64,000 nucleotides of DNA from Galbibacter mesophilus (GTDB lineage Bacteria > Bacteroidota > Bacteroidia > Flavobacteriales > Flavobacteriaceae), in NCBI RefSeq assembly GCF_023721415.1, contig NZ_JAMQVC010000001.1, forward strand, positions 620,001 through 684,000, written 5' to 3'. The position numbers and the translations under genes are program-made. The notes under the pieces were generated by a model that had not been told where the DNA came from, made no database searches, and was given only the letters and a program-made list of their open reading frames with translations. Positions 54,711 to 63,565 of this stretch are shown piece by piece; position 1 is the stretch's first letter; each line of letters opens with the position of its first letter.

Positions 54711-57617
54711 TTAAAAATCAAGGTTTACTCCAAAAGCGAATGATCTTGGTCTTGGATAGAAATTGTTATCTATACCACCTCCAATTTCAGGATCCAATCC
54801 GTCATAATCGGTAAAAATAGCCACATTGGTTACCGCTCCATAGAAGCGCATGTTCGAACCATTAAACACATCTCTTAGGGTATAGCCCAATACAATATTG
54901 TCTATTTTAAAGAAAGATGCATCCTGTACATAGTAGTCACTTTGCAGGTTAGTTTCCGTAATGCTTCGGAAGCCTGTATTGAAATAATCCCTGTGTAAAT
55001 TGGTAAGGATGTTGTTTTCTGTAGCTCTTAACAAGTAACTTTTGCTGGATGCCATGTTATTGTAGGCATAGTTGCCCAAACTGGCACGTGTTACGACCGC
55101 TAAATCCCAATTCTTATAATTTAAGTTGGTGTTTAGCCCCATAAGCACATCTGCGTACGGACTTTTATACAAATACCTGTCCGAATCGTTTATTTGTCCG
55201 TCTGCATTTCTATCTACGTAAGCGCCTTCAATAGGCTTGTTGTTTTCATCATATACTTGTTTGTAAACAAAATAGCTAAATGGAGTGCTTCCTTCACGGT
55301 GAAGTTGAATATTGTTTCCAGTACCACCGTTAATTCCACCTACTTCAACTTCATCAGGTAAACTGGTAATTTCATTATCGTTTACAGCAATGTTATAACC
55401 AATGCTCCAAGTGAAATCTTCTGTTCTTACCGGAACTAAATTCAGCTCAAATTCAACCCCTTTGTTTACCATATCCCCAATGTTTTTCTCAATCGCATTG
55501 GAAAAATTGGTAAAAGGATCAATAGTAACAAAGCTGATTAAATCTTCGGTTTTTTTGATATAACCGTTTAATGTACCAAAAACACGTCTGTTGAATAAGC
55601 TATAGTCTAAACCTACGTTAATGGTGTTACCTACTTCCCAACGCAAATCTTCGTTATAAGCTTCTGGACGGTAGGTTTGTATGAACCCATTTCCGATTTG
55701 GTAATTGGCATTCGTTCTACTTCCTGTGTAATTGGTAAGGAATTTATAATCCCCTAATCCGTTCACGTTTCCAATTTCACCGTAACCAACTCTAAGTTTT
55801 AATTGATCTATAGCCTCTGCATTTTCCAAGAAACTTTCGTTGTTGATGTTCCATGCTAATGCAATTGATGGGAAATACCCCCAGCGATCATTCGGATTCA
55901 ATTTTGAAGAGGCATCTGCGCGTAATGTAGCCGTTACTAAATAACGGTCGTCGAAGCCATAGTTAAATCTTCCGAAGTAAGAAAGTAAGACGTTTCTACT
56001 TTTATTGATGGTAATAGGATCGTTTCCTTCTTCCTCTGCTTCGCTATCGAAACTGTAATCGTCGTACTCGAAGCTTTGGTAGGAGTAACCCGCTACCGCA
56101 TTAATGGAATGCTTGTCTATTTCTTTTGAATAAGTTGCATACGCATCAAAAAGTTTATTGGTCTGTTCGTTATCATAATTACTGAAAGAACCATTCCAAT
56201 CCAATTGAGAGGAAGGCATTTCTTCAGAAACTACAGTACCACCATTACTAGTACTTTTATCCAATCCTACATTTACAGTTGCTGTAATATCTGGGAAGAA
56301 ATGAAGCTTGTAATCCACTTTAGCATTACCAAGGAATCTTCTCACAATGGAAGAATCATCTTTTAAATTGATTTGGGCCACTGGGTTAGTAGGCGCCAAA
56401 TTGTTTTGTACGTTATCAGCGTTTAACCAAGTAAAATATCCTCCAAATGGAGAGTTTGGATCAAAAATAGGTTGTGTAGGATCAAAATCTACGGAAGAAC
56501 CAATCGCATCTCTGTTTCCGAAGTCGTTTTCAGTATAAACCCCTCTCGCATTTAATTCCAATTTCAAGTGATTATCAAAGAAAGACGGACGTATATTTAG
56601 TGCTCCAGAAGTTCTTTTAAAGTTATCGCCCTTAAGAATACCACCTTGGTCGGTATATCCCAAAGAAGCCCTAATAGGTAACACTCCTTTTATATTTCCA
56701 GTTGTGGTAAGGTTGTGTTCTATACCAAACGCATCCCCGTAAATTTCGTCTTGCCAGTCAGTATTATTAGTACCTAACCTGCCGATAGCGGTTTGACTAC
56801 CATTTGCATTTACCAAGGTTCTAAATTCATCTCCATCCATCACGTCTACATAATTCGTAGGTGTGTATAGGGTGGTAATTCCAGAATAATTGAACTTAAA
56901 TTCTTGTCCGGTTCCTTTTTTGGTAGTAATCATAATTACCCCGTTGGCGGCTCTTGCCCCATAAATAGAGGTCGCAGAAGCATCTTTTAAAACCGTCATG
57001 CTCTCAATGTCGTTAGGGTTCAAGAAATTTAAGGGGTTTCTTGATCCTCCAATACCACCATCAGCAATAGGAACCCCATCCACAACATATAAAGGTGAAG
57101 AGGTCAACGACAAAGAACCTTGTCCACGAATGGTGATGTTTTGACCTTCGCCGGGAGCACCTCCGCCAGAGGTTACATTTACACCCGCCACTTTACCGGT
57201 AATTAACTGCCCAGCACTTACAATAGGACCTTTGTTAAAGTCCTTACTGGTTACTTGGTCCACAGCTCCGGTTGCATCCTTCTTTTTAACTGTACCATAA
57301 CCAATTACCACCACTTCATCAAGCTGTTGGGTGTCTTCCGAAAGGGTTACATTTAAACTGGCGCCGTTTACCGTTTTTTCAATTGGGGAAAAACCAATGT
57401 AGCTAAATTGCAATACAGTACCATCTTCAGCATTAATGGTGTAATTTCCATCAAAATCGGTAGTGGTACCAGAGGTCGTTCCTTTTATTACAACATTCAC
57501 GCCCGGAATAGGGGTGTTTGTTGAAGCATCTGTTACTACCCCACTAACTTGTTGCTGTGCAAAAATGCCAAGCGGCAACAAGAAAAATAGCAAGGGTATT
57601 TTATTAAATACTTTCAT
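54711..57617 (-). CDS. susC: SusC-family TonB-dependent transporter 1 (968 aa)
   Basis: Outer-membrane channel that imports maltooligosaccharides with SusD1. It has a signal peptide (LLPLGIFAQ, about 21), a CarboxypepD_reg-like domain (about 23-100; GTTTDFDGNYTI), the SusC signature DEVVVIGYGTVKKKDATGAV (about 102), plug ITIRGQGSLSLTSSPLYVVDGVPI, and a barrel ending RPRSFAFGVNLDF. First gene of a four-gene operon (susC1-susD1-susE-amylase). It diverges from LacI-2 across 316 bp holding AACGTT-type sites, an 18-bp repeat shared with the transporter leader and a TAGTTTTA -7-like box at 57673-57680. Confidence 0.95.
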   Translation of the reverse strand: MKVFNKIPLLFFLLPLGIFAQQQVSGVVTDASTNTPIPGVNVVIKGTTSGTTTDFDGNYTINAEDGTVLQFSYIGFSPIEKTVNGASLNVTLSEDTQQLDEVVVIGYGTVKKKDATGAVDQVTSKDFNKGPIVSAGQLITGKVAGVNVTSGGGAPGEGQNITIRGQGSLSLTSSPLYVVDGVPIADGGIGGSRNPLNFLNPNDIESMTVLKDASATSIYGARAANGVIMITTKKGTGQEFKFNYSGITTLYTPTNYVDVMDGDEFRTLVNANGSQTAIGRLGTNNTDWQDEIYGDAFGIEHNLTTTGNIKGVLPIRASLGYTDQGGILKGDNFKRTSGALNIRPSFFDNHLKLELNARGVYTENDFGNRDAIGSSVDFDPTQPIFDPNSPFGGYFTWLNADNVQNNLAPTNPVAQINLKDDSSIVRRFLGNAKVDYKLHFFPDITATVNVGLDKSTSNGGTVVSEEMPSSQLDWNGSFSNYDNEQTNKLFDAYATYSKEIDKHSINAVAGYSYQSFEYDDYSFDSEAEEEGNDPITINKSRNVLLSYFGRFNYGFDDRYLVTATLRADASSKLNPNDRWGYFPSIALAWNINNESFLENAEAIDQLKLRVGYGEIGNVNGLGDYKFLTNYTGSRTNANYQIGNGFIQTYRPEAYNEDLRWEVGNTINVGLDYSLFNRRVFGTLNGYIKKTEDLISFVTIDPFTNFSNAIEKNIGDMVNKGVEFELNLVPVRTEDFTWSIGYNIAVNDNEITSLPDEVEVGGINGGTGNNIQLHREGSTPFSYFVYKQVYDENNKPIEGAYVDRNADGQINDSDRYLYKSPYADVLMGLNTNLNYKNWDLAVVTRASLGNYAYNNMASSKSYLLRATENNILTNLHRDYFNTGFRSITETNLQSDYYVQDASFFKIDNIVLGYTLRDVFNGSNMRFYGAVTNVAIFTDYDGLDPEIGGGIDNNFYPRPRSFAFGVNLDF

Positions 57618-57698
57618 AAAAATTGTTAGAATAGTTAGACTTGTGTTTGCTTATATTTTTACTTCTCGGTGTTAAAACTATGTAAATTTTGAGTAAAG

Positions 57699-57738
57699 AA
57701 AACGTTGGAGTAAATTCCAGAGGCTGCGAAAACGTTTT
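57699..57738. promoter_or_regulatory. Pair of AAAACGTT palindromic candidate operators, 30 bp apart
   Basis: AAAACGTT (57699-57706) and the perfect palindrome AAAACGTTTT (57729-57738) have centres exactly 30 bp apart, about three helical turns. The first falls where the -33 region of the susC1 promoter would be. Confidence 0.5.
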
Positions 57739-57890
57739 AGTGTTGAGAACTTTCTTTTTTTTAACAGAAAGACAGATAGGGAAGCTTTAATTTTAGCATT
57801 CACAAAAAAGTAAATCAATAATTGAGGATAATTCAAACAAGAGTTAAATGACTGGCTAATGTAAATATGTTAATTTTGTACGAAAAAGCC

Positions 57891-57898
57891 TAAATTTG
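57891..57898 (+). promoter_or_regulatory. Candidate -7 element (TAAATTTG) of LacI-2
   Basis: Exact TAnnTTTG, 36 nt before the ATG at 57934. A second exact match (TAATTTTG) is at 57871-57878. Which one is used cannot be decided from sequence. Confidence 0.5.
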
Positions 57899-57922
57899 CA
57901 CTGTTTTGAAAGATTGAATTTT

Positions 57923-57930
57923 GAACGTTC
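57923..57930. promoter_or_regulatory. GAACGTTC palindrome at the LacI-2 start
   Basis: Perfect 8-bp palindrome three bases before the ATG of LacI-2 and downstream of its predicted promoter. The position suits autorepression. Confidence 0.4.
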
Positions 57931-57933
57931 CCT

Positions 57934-58956
57934 ATGAAGAAAAAAATGACCATAAAAGAGATTGCACGAGAACTGGATGTCTCTATTTCGACGGTATCAA
58001 AAGCAATGAGTAATAGCTCAGAAATTAGTCAAGATACCATTGATAAAGTGCAAGCTTTTGCAAAGCTTTACAATTACAAACCCAATAATATTGCGCTAAG
58101 TCTAAAGAATAAAAAAACCAAAAATATAGCGGTGCTTATTCCAGAAATTGTGCATCATTTCTTTACAATGATTATTAGTGGGATTGAACACAAAGCCAAT
58201 GAATTAGGATATAACGTAATTGTTTGTTTGTCTAATGAATCTTTTGATAAAGAGGTGATAAACATGGAAACCATGGCCAATGGAAGCATCGATGGGTTTT
58301 TATTATCACTTTCTAAAGACACTTTGCTTAAGAAAGATTTTCATCACCTTCGAGAAGTTATCAATCAGGGAATGCCATTGGTAATGTTTGATAGAACTAC
58401 TGATGAAATTTATTGCGATAAAGTTATTATTGATGACGCTAGGGCTTCTTACAATGCCATTCAGCATTTAATTTATTCAGGATGCCAGCGCATCGCTTTA
58501 ATTACTACGGAAGATTACATTTCCATCGGAAAATTAAGAACACAGGGGTATGTAAATGCATTGTATGATGCTGGGATTCCTTTGGATGAAGACCTAATCG
58601 TTAAGATTGATAAAGACGACGAACTGGAGAATAAGATTAAAGACCTTTTTGATAATCAGCAATTTGACGCGGTTTTTGGCGTAAATGAATTATATGCAGT
58701 AGTTGCCATGCGAGAAGCGCATAATCGCGGATTTAAAATTCCACAGGAAATGAGTTTCATTGGTTTTAGCGACGGTATTTTATCTAAATACGCCTATCCT
58801 ACGCTCACCACCGTTATCCAACACGGATTTGAAATGGGCGAAAAAGCCGCTAAAATGCTTATCGACCGTTTGGAAAAAGGAGACGATGACTCCAGTTACC
58901 GCACAGAAGTAATCAAAACTTCCATTTTGCAGCGGGAATCCACCAAGCCTATTTAA
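57934..58956 (+). CDS. LacI-family transcriptional regulator 2, likely maltose/starch regulator (340 aa)
   Basis: N-terminal HTH MTIKEIARELDVSISTVSKAMSN (about 5-27), hinge KPNNIALSLKNKKTKNIAVLIPEI, and a sugar-binding-protein-like effector domain to residue 340 (SNESFDKEVINMETMANGSIDGF, IDRLEKGDDDSSYRTEVIKTSIL). It is close to the LacI protein at 29874-30893 through its whole length, with the same VSISTVSKA recognition helix. It lies between the divergent susC1 operon and the transporter/maltose phosphorylase operon, so it very probably controls both. Whether it activates or represses, and its ligand (maltose or a sugar phosphate), cannot be read. Confidence 0.94.
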   Translation: MKKKMTIKEIARELDVSISTVSKAMSNSSEISQDTIDKVQAFAKLYNYKPNNIALSLKNKKTKNIAVLIPEIVHHFFTMIISGIEHKANELGYNVIVCLSNESFDKEVINMETMANGSIDGFLLSLSKDTLLKKDFHHLREVINQGMPLVMFDRTTDEIYCDKVIIDDARASYNAIQHLIYSGCQRIALITTEDYISIGKLRTQGYVNALYDAGIPLDEDLIVKIDKDDELENKIKDLFDNQQFDAVFGVNELYAVVAMREAHNRGFKIPQEMSFIGFSDGILSKYAYPTLTTVIQHGFEMGEKAAKMLIDRLEKGDDDSSYRTEVIKTSILQRESTKPI

Positions 58957-59042
58957 TTAAATTAATTATGCCTATTGCCTTTCGGAAAAAACTTTAACAT
59001 CAACATAATTAGTTTATTATCATTTTTTTATACTTTAGCCCC

Positions 59043-59103
59043 ATCAAAACTTATATTTTTACTTCTCACTTGATTTAAGTTTTGATAAGTCTTAGCGCTT
59101 ATC
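59043..59103 (+). promoter_or_regulatory. Overlapping inverted repeats in the transporter leader
   Basis: ATCAAAACTTA (59043-59053) and TAAGTTTTGAT (59076-59086) form an 11-bp dyad with a 22-bp centre. GATAAG (59084-59089) and CTTATC (59098-59103) form a second, smaller dyad that shares GAT with the first, so the two hairpins exclude each other. They lie 27-87 nt before the ATG at 59130. The centre of the first dyad includes the 18-bp repeat shared with the susC1 leader. Confidence 0.5.
59050..59067 (+). repeat. 18-bp direct repeat shared with susC1 leader
   Basis: CTTATATTTTTACTTCTC occurs here and again at 57650-57667, in the same plus-strand orientation although the adjacent genes point in opposite directions. 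No third copy was noticed. Confidence 0.6.
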
Positions 59104-59129
59104 GTATTGCGAACAAACATTTTACGATA

Positions 59130-60503
59130 ATGAAAAAGCGTATATTAGGTTTCTGGGAAATTTGGAATATGAGTTTCGGTTTCTTGGGAATTCAATTTGG
59201 TTTTGCCCTTCAAGGCGGATTTATGTCCAGAATTTTTCAGACCCTCGGGGCCGAAAAGGATGAAATTCCACTTCTTTGGATTGCAGCACCTCTTACTGGT
59301 TTAATAATTCAACCCATTATTGGTTATCTAAGCGATAAAACGTGGCACCCAAAACTAGGGCGTCGCCGTCCTTATTTTTTAATCGGAGCTATTTTAAGTT
59401 CACTGGCCTTATTTGTTGTTCCGCATTCACCTGCTTTATGGGTGGCTGCCGGGCTACTTTGGGTGTTAGATGCCTCCATAAATGTAAGTATGGAACCTTT
59501 TCGGGCTTTAGTGGCTGATAAACTGCATGAATCGCAGCGCTCGTACGGATTTGTAGTACAAACCTTGATTATAGGAATCGGGACTTGGGTAGCCAGCAAC
59601 CTCCCTTGGATGGTTAACACCCTTGGAGTGAGCAATGAAGCAGCACCCGGCGTGGTTCCCATGTCTGTTAAAGTAGCCTTTGGGATAGGCGCTTTTGTCT
59701 TTATCACCAGTATTTTATACACTATTTTTACTACGGATGAATATCCACCGGAGGATATGGAAGCTTTCAAAAAAATGAAAGCGGAAACCAAAGGGAGTTT
59801 CGTCACAGACATCATTGAAAATATCGGAAAAATGCCAACCACGATGATAAAATTGGGCGTGATTCAGTTTTTTAGCTGGTTCGCTTTCTTCACAATGTGG
59901 AGTTTGGCAACACCTGCACTTACCGAGCACGTTTTTAATGCGCCTGCACCCGTAGAAACTACGTTCGACCTTCAAGTTGTAGAACAGCAAACCGCTTTTA
60001 ATGTGGCCAATAAAAAATATCAAGACGCTTCTGATAGGGTTGGTTCAGCCATGGGAGTTTACGGACTCTCATCCATGGTTTTTGCCTTGTTACTTTCTTT
60101 TTATGCGTCAAGAAAAAGGGTGAATCGTAAATATACCCACATGATTTCCTTAATTTTAGGAGGAATAGGTTTTATTTCCATGTTTTATGCTTCATCGCTT
60201 GAATATTTATATTTCAGCTTTGTACTAGTTGGAATTGCCTGGGGAAGTATTCTTTCCATGCCGTATGCCATGTTATCCAGCTCTATTGACGCCAAAAAAA
60301 TGGGGGTTTACATGGGACTTTTTAACATGTTTATTGTTATCCCCCAAATTATTGCTGCGCTAGGAGGAATTAATTTAGCCTATAAACTAATTGGAGAGGA
60401 AACTATTAATGCTATGATTGTGGCAGGAATTTGCCTCATTTTGGCAGGAGTTGCCAACTTACTTATCGTAAACAAACAAGCGATTTCATATACCTTAGAT
60501 TAA
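59130..60503 (+). CDS. MFS/GPH-type sugar (maltose) transporter (457 aa)
   Basis: Inner-membrane carrier with about twelve helices, likely importing maltose or maltodextrin. The frame opens at 59082, but MKKRILGFWEIWNMSFGFLGIQFGF at 59130 is the natural start. Family marks are PLTGLIIQPIIGYLSDKTWHPKLGRRRPYFLIGA (about 48-81), DASINVSMEPFRALVADKL (about 115-133) and the cytoplasmic loop ASRKRVNRKYTHM. The loop near 268-300 (PAPVETTFDLQVVEQQTAFNVANKKYQDA) is longer than usual and polar. It is followed by pgmB (34 bp) and maltose phosphorylase, the enzymes that would use the imported disaccharide. Its leader contains overlapping dyads. Confidence 0.92.
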   Translation: MKKRILGFWEIWNMSFGFLGIQFGFALQGGFMSRIFQTLGAEKDEIPLLWIAAPLTGLIIQPIIGYLSDKTWHPKLGRRRPYFLIGAILSSLALFVVPHSPALWVAAGLLWVLDASINVSMEPFRALVADKLHESQRSYGFVVQTLIIGIGTWVASNLPWMVNTLGVSNEAAPGVVPMSVKVAFGIGAFVFITSILYTIFTTDEYPPEDMEAFKKMKAETKGSFVTDIIENIGKMPTTMIKLGVIQFFSWFAFFTMWSLATPALTEHVFNAPAPVETTFDLQVVEQQTAFNVANKKYQDASDRVGSAMGVYGLSSMVFALLLSFYASRKRVNRKYTHMISLILGGIGFISMFYASSLEYLYFSFVLVGIAWGSILSMPYAMLSSSIDAKKMGVYMGLFNMFIVIPQIIAALGGINLAYKLIGEETINAMIVAGICLILAGVANLLIVNKQAISYTLD

Positions 60504-60537
60504 GTTTTCTAAGTGTATTTCATTATAAAAGAATAAA

Positions 60538-61197
60538 ATGAAAAAGGAAAAAGGATTTATATTCGATTTGGATGGCGTTATCGTCGATACGGCTAAATTT
60601 CACTTTTTAGCTTGGAAAAAAGCGGCGGCGGAGTTTGATTTCGAATTAACACATACGCAAAACGAACAATTAAAAGGAGTTAGCAGAGTTGATTCCTTAA
60701 AGAAAATACTTAAATGGGCCAATGCTGAAGTTTCACAAGAGAAATTCAACGAGTTGGCAGCCAATAAAAACGCAGATTATCTAACGTACGTCGATAAAAT
60801 GACTGAAGCAGATATTTTGCCCGGCGTAAAAGAAATTTTAACAGAAATTAAAGCGGCGGGATATCCAATATCATTGGGCTCGGCAAGTAAAAATGCGCCA
60901 AGAATTTTAGATAAAGTTGGACTAACACCATTTTTTGATGCCTTGGTAGATGGAAACAGTGTTTCCAAAGCAAAACCAGACCCAGAGGTTTTTTTAATTG
61001 CTGCTGAAAAAATGCATGTGCAACCACATAATTGTATTGTTTTTGAAGATGCCGAAGCAGGTATCGAAGCAGCAAACAAAGCAAAAATGATTTCCATAGG
61101 ATTGGGAAACCCTGAAAATCTAAAAGAGGCCGATTATAATTTTTCGAGCTTCAACGAAATAACATTCAATTTTTTAAAACAACTTCAACCTAAATAA
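60538..61197 (+). CDS. pgmB: Beta-phosphoglucomutase
   Basis: HAD-superfamily enzyme (EC 5.4.2.6) that converts beta-glucose 1-phosphate to glucose 6-phosphate. The 219-residue protein has nucleophile Asp10 and acid/base Asp12 in FIFDLDGVIVDTAKFH. The cap segment carries the substrate loop LKGVSRVDSLKKIL. Motif II is GSASKNAPRIL, motif III lysine is in SKAKPDPEVFL, and motif IV is FEDAEAGIEAA. It lies directly upstream of maltose phosphorylase, which makes its substrate. A stem-loop sits in the 49-bp gap between them. Confidence 0.97.
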   Translation: MKKEKGFIFDLDGVIVDTAKFHFLAWKKAAAEFDFELTHTQNEQLKGVSRVDSLKKILKWANAEVSQEKFNELAANKNADYLTYVDKMTEADILPGVKEILTEIKAAGYPISLGSASKNAPRILDKVGLTPFFDALVDGNSVSKAKPDPEVFLIAAEKMHVQPHNCIVFEDAEAGIEAANKAKMISIGLGNPENLKEADYNFSSFNEITFNFLKQLQPK

Positions 61198-61232
61198 AAT
61201 GAAACATTCATGAATAAATGAATGTCTCATTT
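61197..61232 (+). repeat. Intercistronic stem-loop between pgmB and maltose phosphorylase
   Basis: AAATGA and ACATTCAT (61197-61211) pair with ATGAATGT and TCATTT (61218-61232), giving 14 base pairs with one internal mismatch and a 6-nt loop. The tail is A-rich. It may tune expression or mRNA processing inside the operon. Confidence 0.6.
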
Positions 61233-61246
61233 AAAAAAATAAGCAC

Positions 61247-63550
61247 ATGAATCAAGATTATATTGTACCAAACGAATGGTCTTTAATAGAAGAAGGATTT
61301 CAAGCAGAAAAAGTAAAGTCATCCGAGAGTTTGTTCAGCATTGGAAACGGTGCCATGGGACAACGAGCTAATTTTGAGGAGTATTATTCCGGACCTACTT
61401 TTCAGGGAAGTTATATTGCTGGAGTTTACTATCCTGATAAAACCAAAGTGGGTTGGTGGAAAAACGGTTACCCAGAATATTTTGCCAAAGTGCTGAACGC
61501 ACCCAATTGGATAGGGATTAATGTTAAAGTAAACGGGGAAATGTTAGATTTGCACACTTGCAAGTCGGTTGAAAATTTCCGTAGAGAACTTAATATGAAA
61601 GAAGGTTGGCACAAACGTTCTTTTACAGCGGTTTTGCCAAACGATGTTGAAGTAGAAGTTACCGCTACCCGATTTTTAAGCTTGAGAATGGATGAAGTTG
61701 GTGCTATTAGGTATGAAGTAAAACCAATCAATCAAAACACTGAAATTACATTTTTACCATATGTTGATGGTGGTATCACCAATGAAGATACCAACTGGGA
61801 TGACGCCTTTTGGAATGTGTACGGAGTGAATGCAAAAGATGAATTTGGATACGTTTCCTCTCGTACCAACAAAACGGATTATCACGTATGCACGGGAATG
61901 ATAAACTCCGTGTTTTTAAATGATAAAAAACAAGAAATCACTTCAGAAAAAGAAATAGAAAAGTTAAAAGTTACTTTTTCTTACACTCTTTCTACGGAAC
62001 AGGGACAAACAGCCGCTATCGAAAAAATGGCAGGTTATGTCACCTCTTTAAATCACGAGCAAGAAAACTTGGTTGAAGCTTCAAAAGAAGTTTTAACCCA
62101 AGCAGCTGATTTAGGGTTTGAAGCGCTGTTAACTACCCAAAAAGAGGCTTGGGCTGCTATTTGGGAAATGGCAGACATCACCATAGAATGCGATGTGAAG
62201 GCACAACAAGGAATCCGTTTTAATATTTTTCATCTTAATCAAACGTATTTAGGGAAAGATGCCCGATTGAATATCGGTCCGAAAGGATTTACAGGAGAAA
62301 AATATGGTGGAAGCACCTATTGGGATACCGAAGCTTATTGTATTCCATTTTACATGGCTACAAAAGATGACCAAGTGGCGAGAAACCTTTTAGAATATCG
62401 CTACAACCATCTTGGTAAAGCCATTGAAAATGCGGAAAAACTCGGTTTTAAAAATGGAGCAGCGCTGTACCCAATGGTAACCATGAACGGCGAGGAAAGT
62501 CATAACGAATGGGAAATCACTTTTGAAGAAATTCACCGTAACGGCGCCATGATTTATGCAATTTACAATTACGTTCGTTACTCAGGGGACTACAGTTACA
62601 TTCCAGAAATGGGACTAGAAGTTATGATAGCCATTGCACGTTTTTGGCACCAAAGGGCTAATTTTTCAACGGCTAAGAACAAATATGTAATCCTTGGCGT
62701 TACTGGCCCAAATGAATACGAAAATAACGTAAACAACAACTGGTACACCAACTACATTGCACAATGGTGCATAAAATATGCAGTGGAAAACATTGAAAAA
62801 GTAAAAAATGAATATGCTTCTGATTTCAGTCGTATTATTAAAAAAGCAAACCTCTCTTCCGAAGAAATTGAAAAATGGATGGAGGTTGCCAACAATATGT
62901 ATTTCCCATATTCTGAAGAACACAATGTTTTCCTTCAGCAAGATGGATTTTTAGACAAAGAATTAATTACGGTTGCGAATTTGCCCAAAGAGCAGCGTCC
63001 GATTAACCAAAAATGGTCTTGGGATAGAATTTTGCGTTCGCCCTACATAAAACAGGCTGATACGCTACAAGGATTTTATTTCTTTGAGGACCATTTTAGC
63101 AAAGAAGAATTAGAGCGTCATTTCGATTTTTATGAACCATTTACAGTCCATGAATCTTCGCTTTCGCCATGCGTTCACTCTATTCAGGCAGCCGTTCTTA
63201 ACCGAATGGAGCAAGCGTATACTTTCTATTTGCGCACCTCCCGACTCGATTTAGACGATTATAACAAAGAAGTTCACGAAGGACTGCACATTACCTCCAT
63301 GGCCGGCACTTGGATGAGTATTGTTGAAGGCTTTGGTGGGATGCGTGTAAAAGATGGAACATTAACTTTTGAACCTAGAATTCCTAAGCAATGGAAAGGT
63401 TTTTCTTTTAAAGTGAACTTTAGGGGAAGCATTGTAAAAGTGAATGTAACCCAAGAAAACACAACCTTTTCAATTGATGGAGACCGCGATTTAAAGGTAA
63501 AGCTTAACGGAAAAGAAGTTGTGGTAAAACCAGCTTCTGTTGTCGCATAA
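61247..63550 (+). CDS. GH65 maltose phosphorylase (767 aa)
   Basis: Cytoplasmic inverting phosphorylase (EC 2.4.1.8) that splits maltose with phosphate into glucose and beta-glucose 1-phosphate. Length and architecture fit GH65: an N-terminal beta-sandwich (1-270), then an (alpha/alpha)6 barrel with GGSTYWDTEAYCIPFYMAT (about 360-380), NGEESHNEWEIT and TGPNEYENNVNNNWYTN. Glu490 in the last of these is the predicted general acid. KQADTLQGFYFFEDHF (about 604-619) is the conserved lysine-glutamine segment, and ESSLSPCVHSIQAA (about 645) the phosphate-binding loop. Maltose rather than trehalose or kojibiose is favoured by the NEYENNVNNNW form and the starch context. It follows pgmB and precedes GH97. 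Confidence 0.95.
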   Translation: MNQDYIVPNEWSLIEEGFQAEKVKSSESLFSIGNGAMGQRANFEEYYSGPTFQGSYIAGVYYPDKTKVGWWKNGYPEYFAKVLNAPNWIGINVKVNGEMLDLHTCKSVENFRRELNMKEGWHKRSFTAVLPNDVEVEVTATRFLSLRMDEVGAIRYEVKPINQNTEITFLPYVDGGITNEDTNWDDAFWNVYGVNAKDEFGYVSSRTNKTDYHVCTGMINSVFLNDKKQEITSEKEIEKLKVTFSYTLSTEQGQTAAIEKMAGYVTSLNHEQENLVEASKEVLTQAADLGFEALLTTQKEAWAAIWEMADITIECDVKAQQGIRFNIFHLNQTYLGKDARLNIGPKGFTGEKYGGSTYWDTEAYCIPFYMATKDDQVARNLLEYRYNHLGKAIENAEKLGFKNGAALYPMVTMNGEESHNEWEITFEEIHRNGAMIYAIYNYVRYSGDYSYIPEMGLEVMIAIARFWHQRANFSTAKNKYVILGVTGPNEYENNVNNNWYTNYIAQWCIKYAVENIEKVKNEYASDFSRIIKKANLSSEEIEKWMEVANNMYFPYSEEHNVFLQQDGFLDKELITVANLPKEQRPINQKWSWDRILRSPYIKQADTLQGFYFFEDHFSKEELERHFDFYEPFTVHESSLSPCVHSIQAAVLNRMEQAYTFYLRTSRLDLDDYNKEVHEGLHITSMAGTWMSIVEGFGGMRVKDGTLTFEPRIPKQWKGFSFKVNFRGSIVKVNVTQENTTFSIDGDRDLKVKLNGKEVVVKPASVVA

Positions 63551-63565
63551 TTTCACGCAATACAT

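Larger units (their letters stand above)
57618..57933. promoter_or_regulatory. Divergent control region between susC1 and LacI-2
   Basis: The 316-bp gap holds no gene. Seen in order: susC1 leader motif (57625-57638), 18-bp repeat CTTATATTTTTACTTCTC (57650-57667), susC1 -7-like TAGTTTTA (57673-57680, minus), AAAACGTT (57699-57706), AAAACGTTTT (57729-57738), two perfect TAnnTTTG octamers for LacI-2 (57871-57878 and 57891-57898, plus), and GAACGTTC (57923-57930) just before the LacI-2 ATG. The CG-centred palindromes have the shape of LacI-family operators. Confidence 0.6.

Noticed and set aside
59372-59842. 156-codon open frame on the minus strand opposite the MFS transporter
   Set aside because: It lies fully inside a well-supported transporter gene, has no recognisable domain or start context, and its residues mirror the sense codons.
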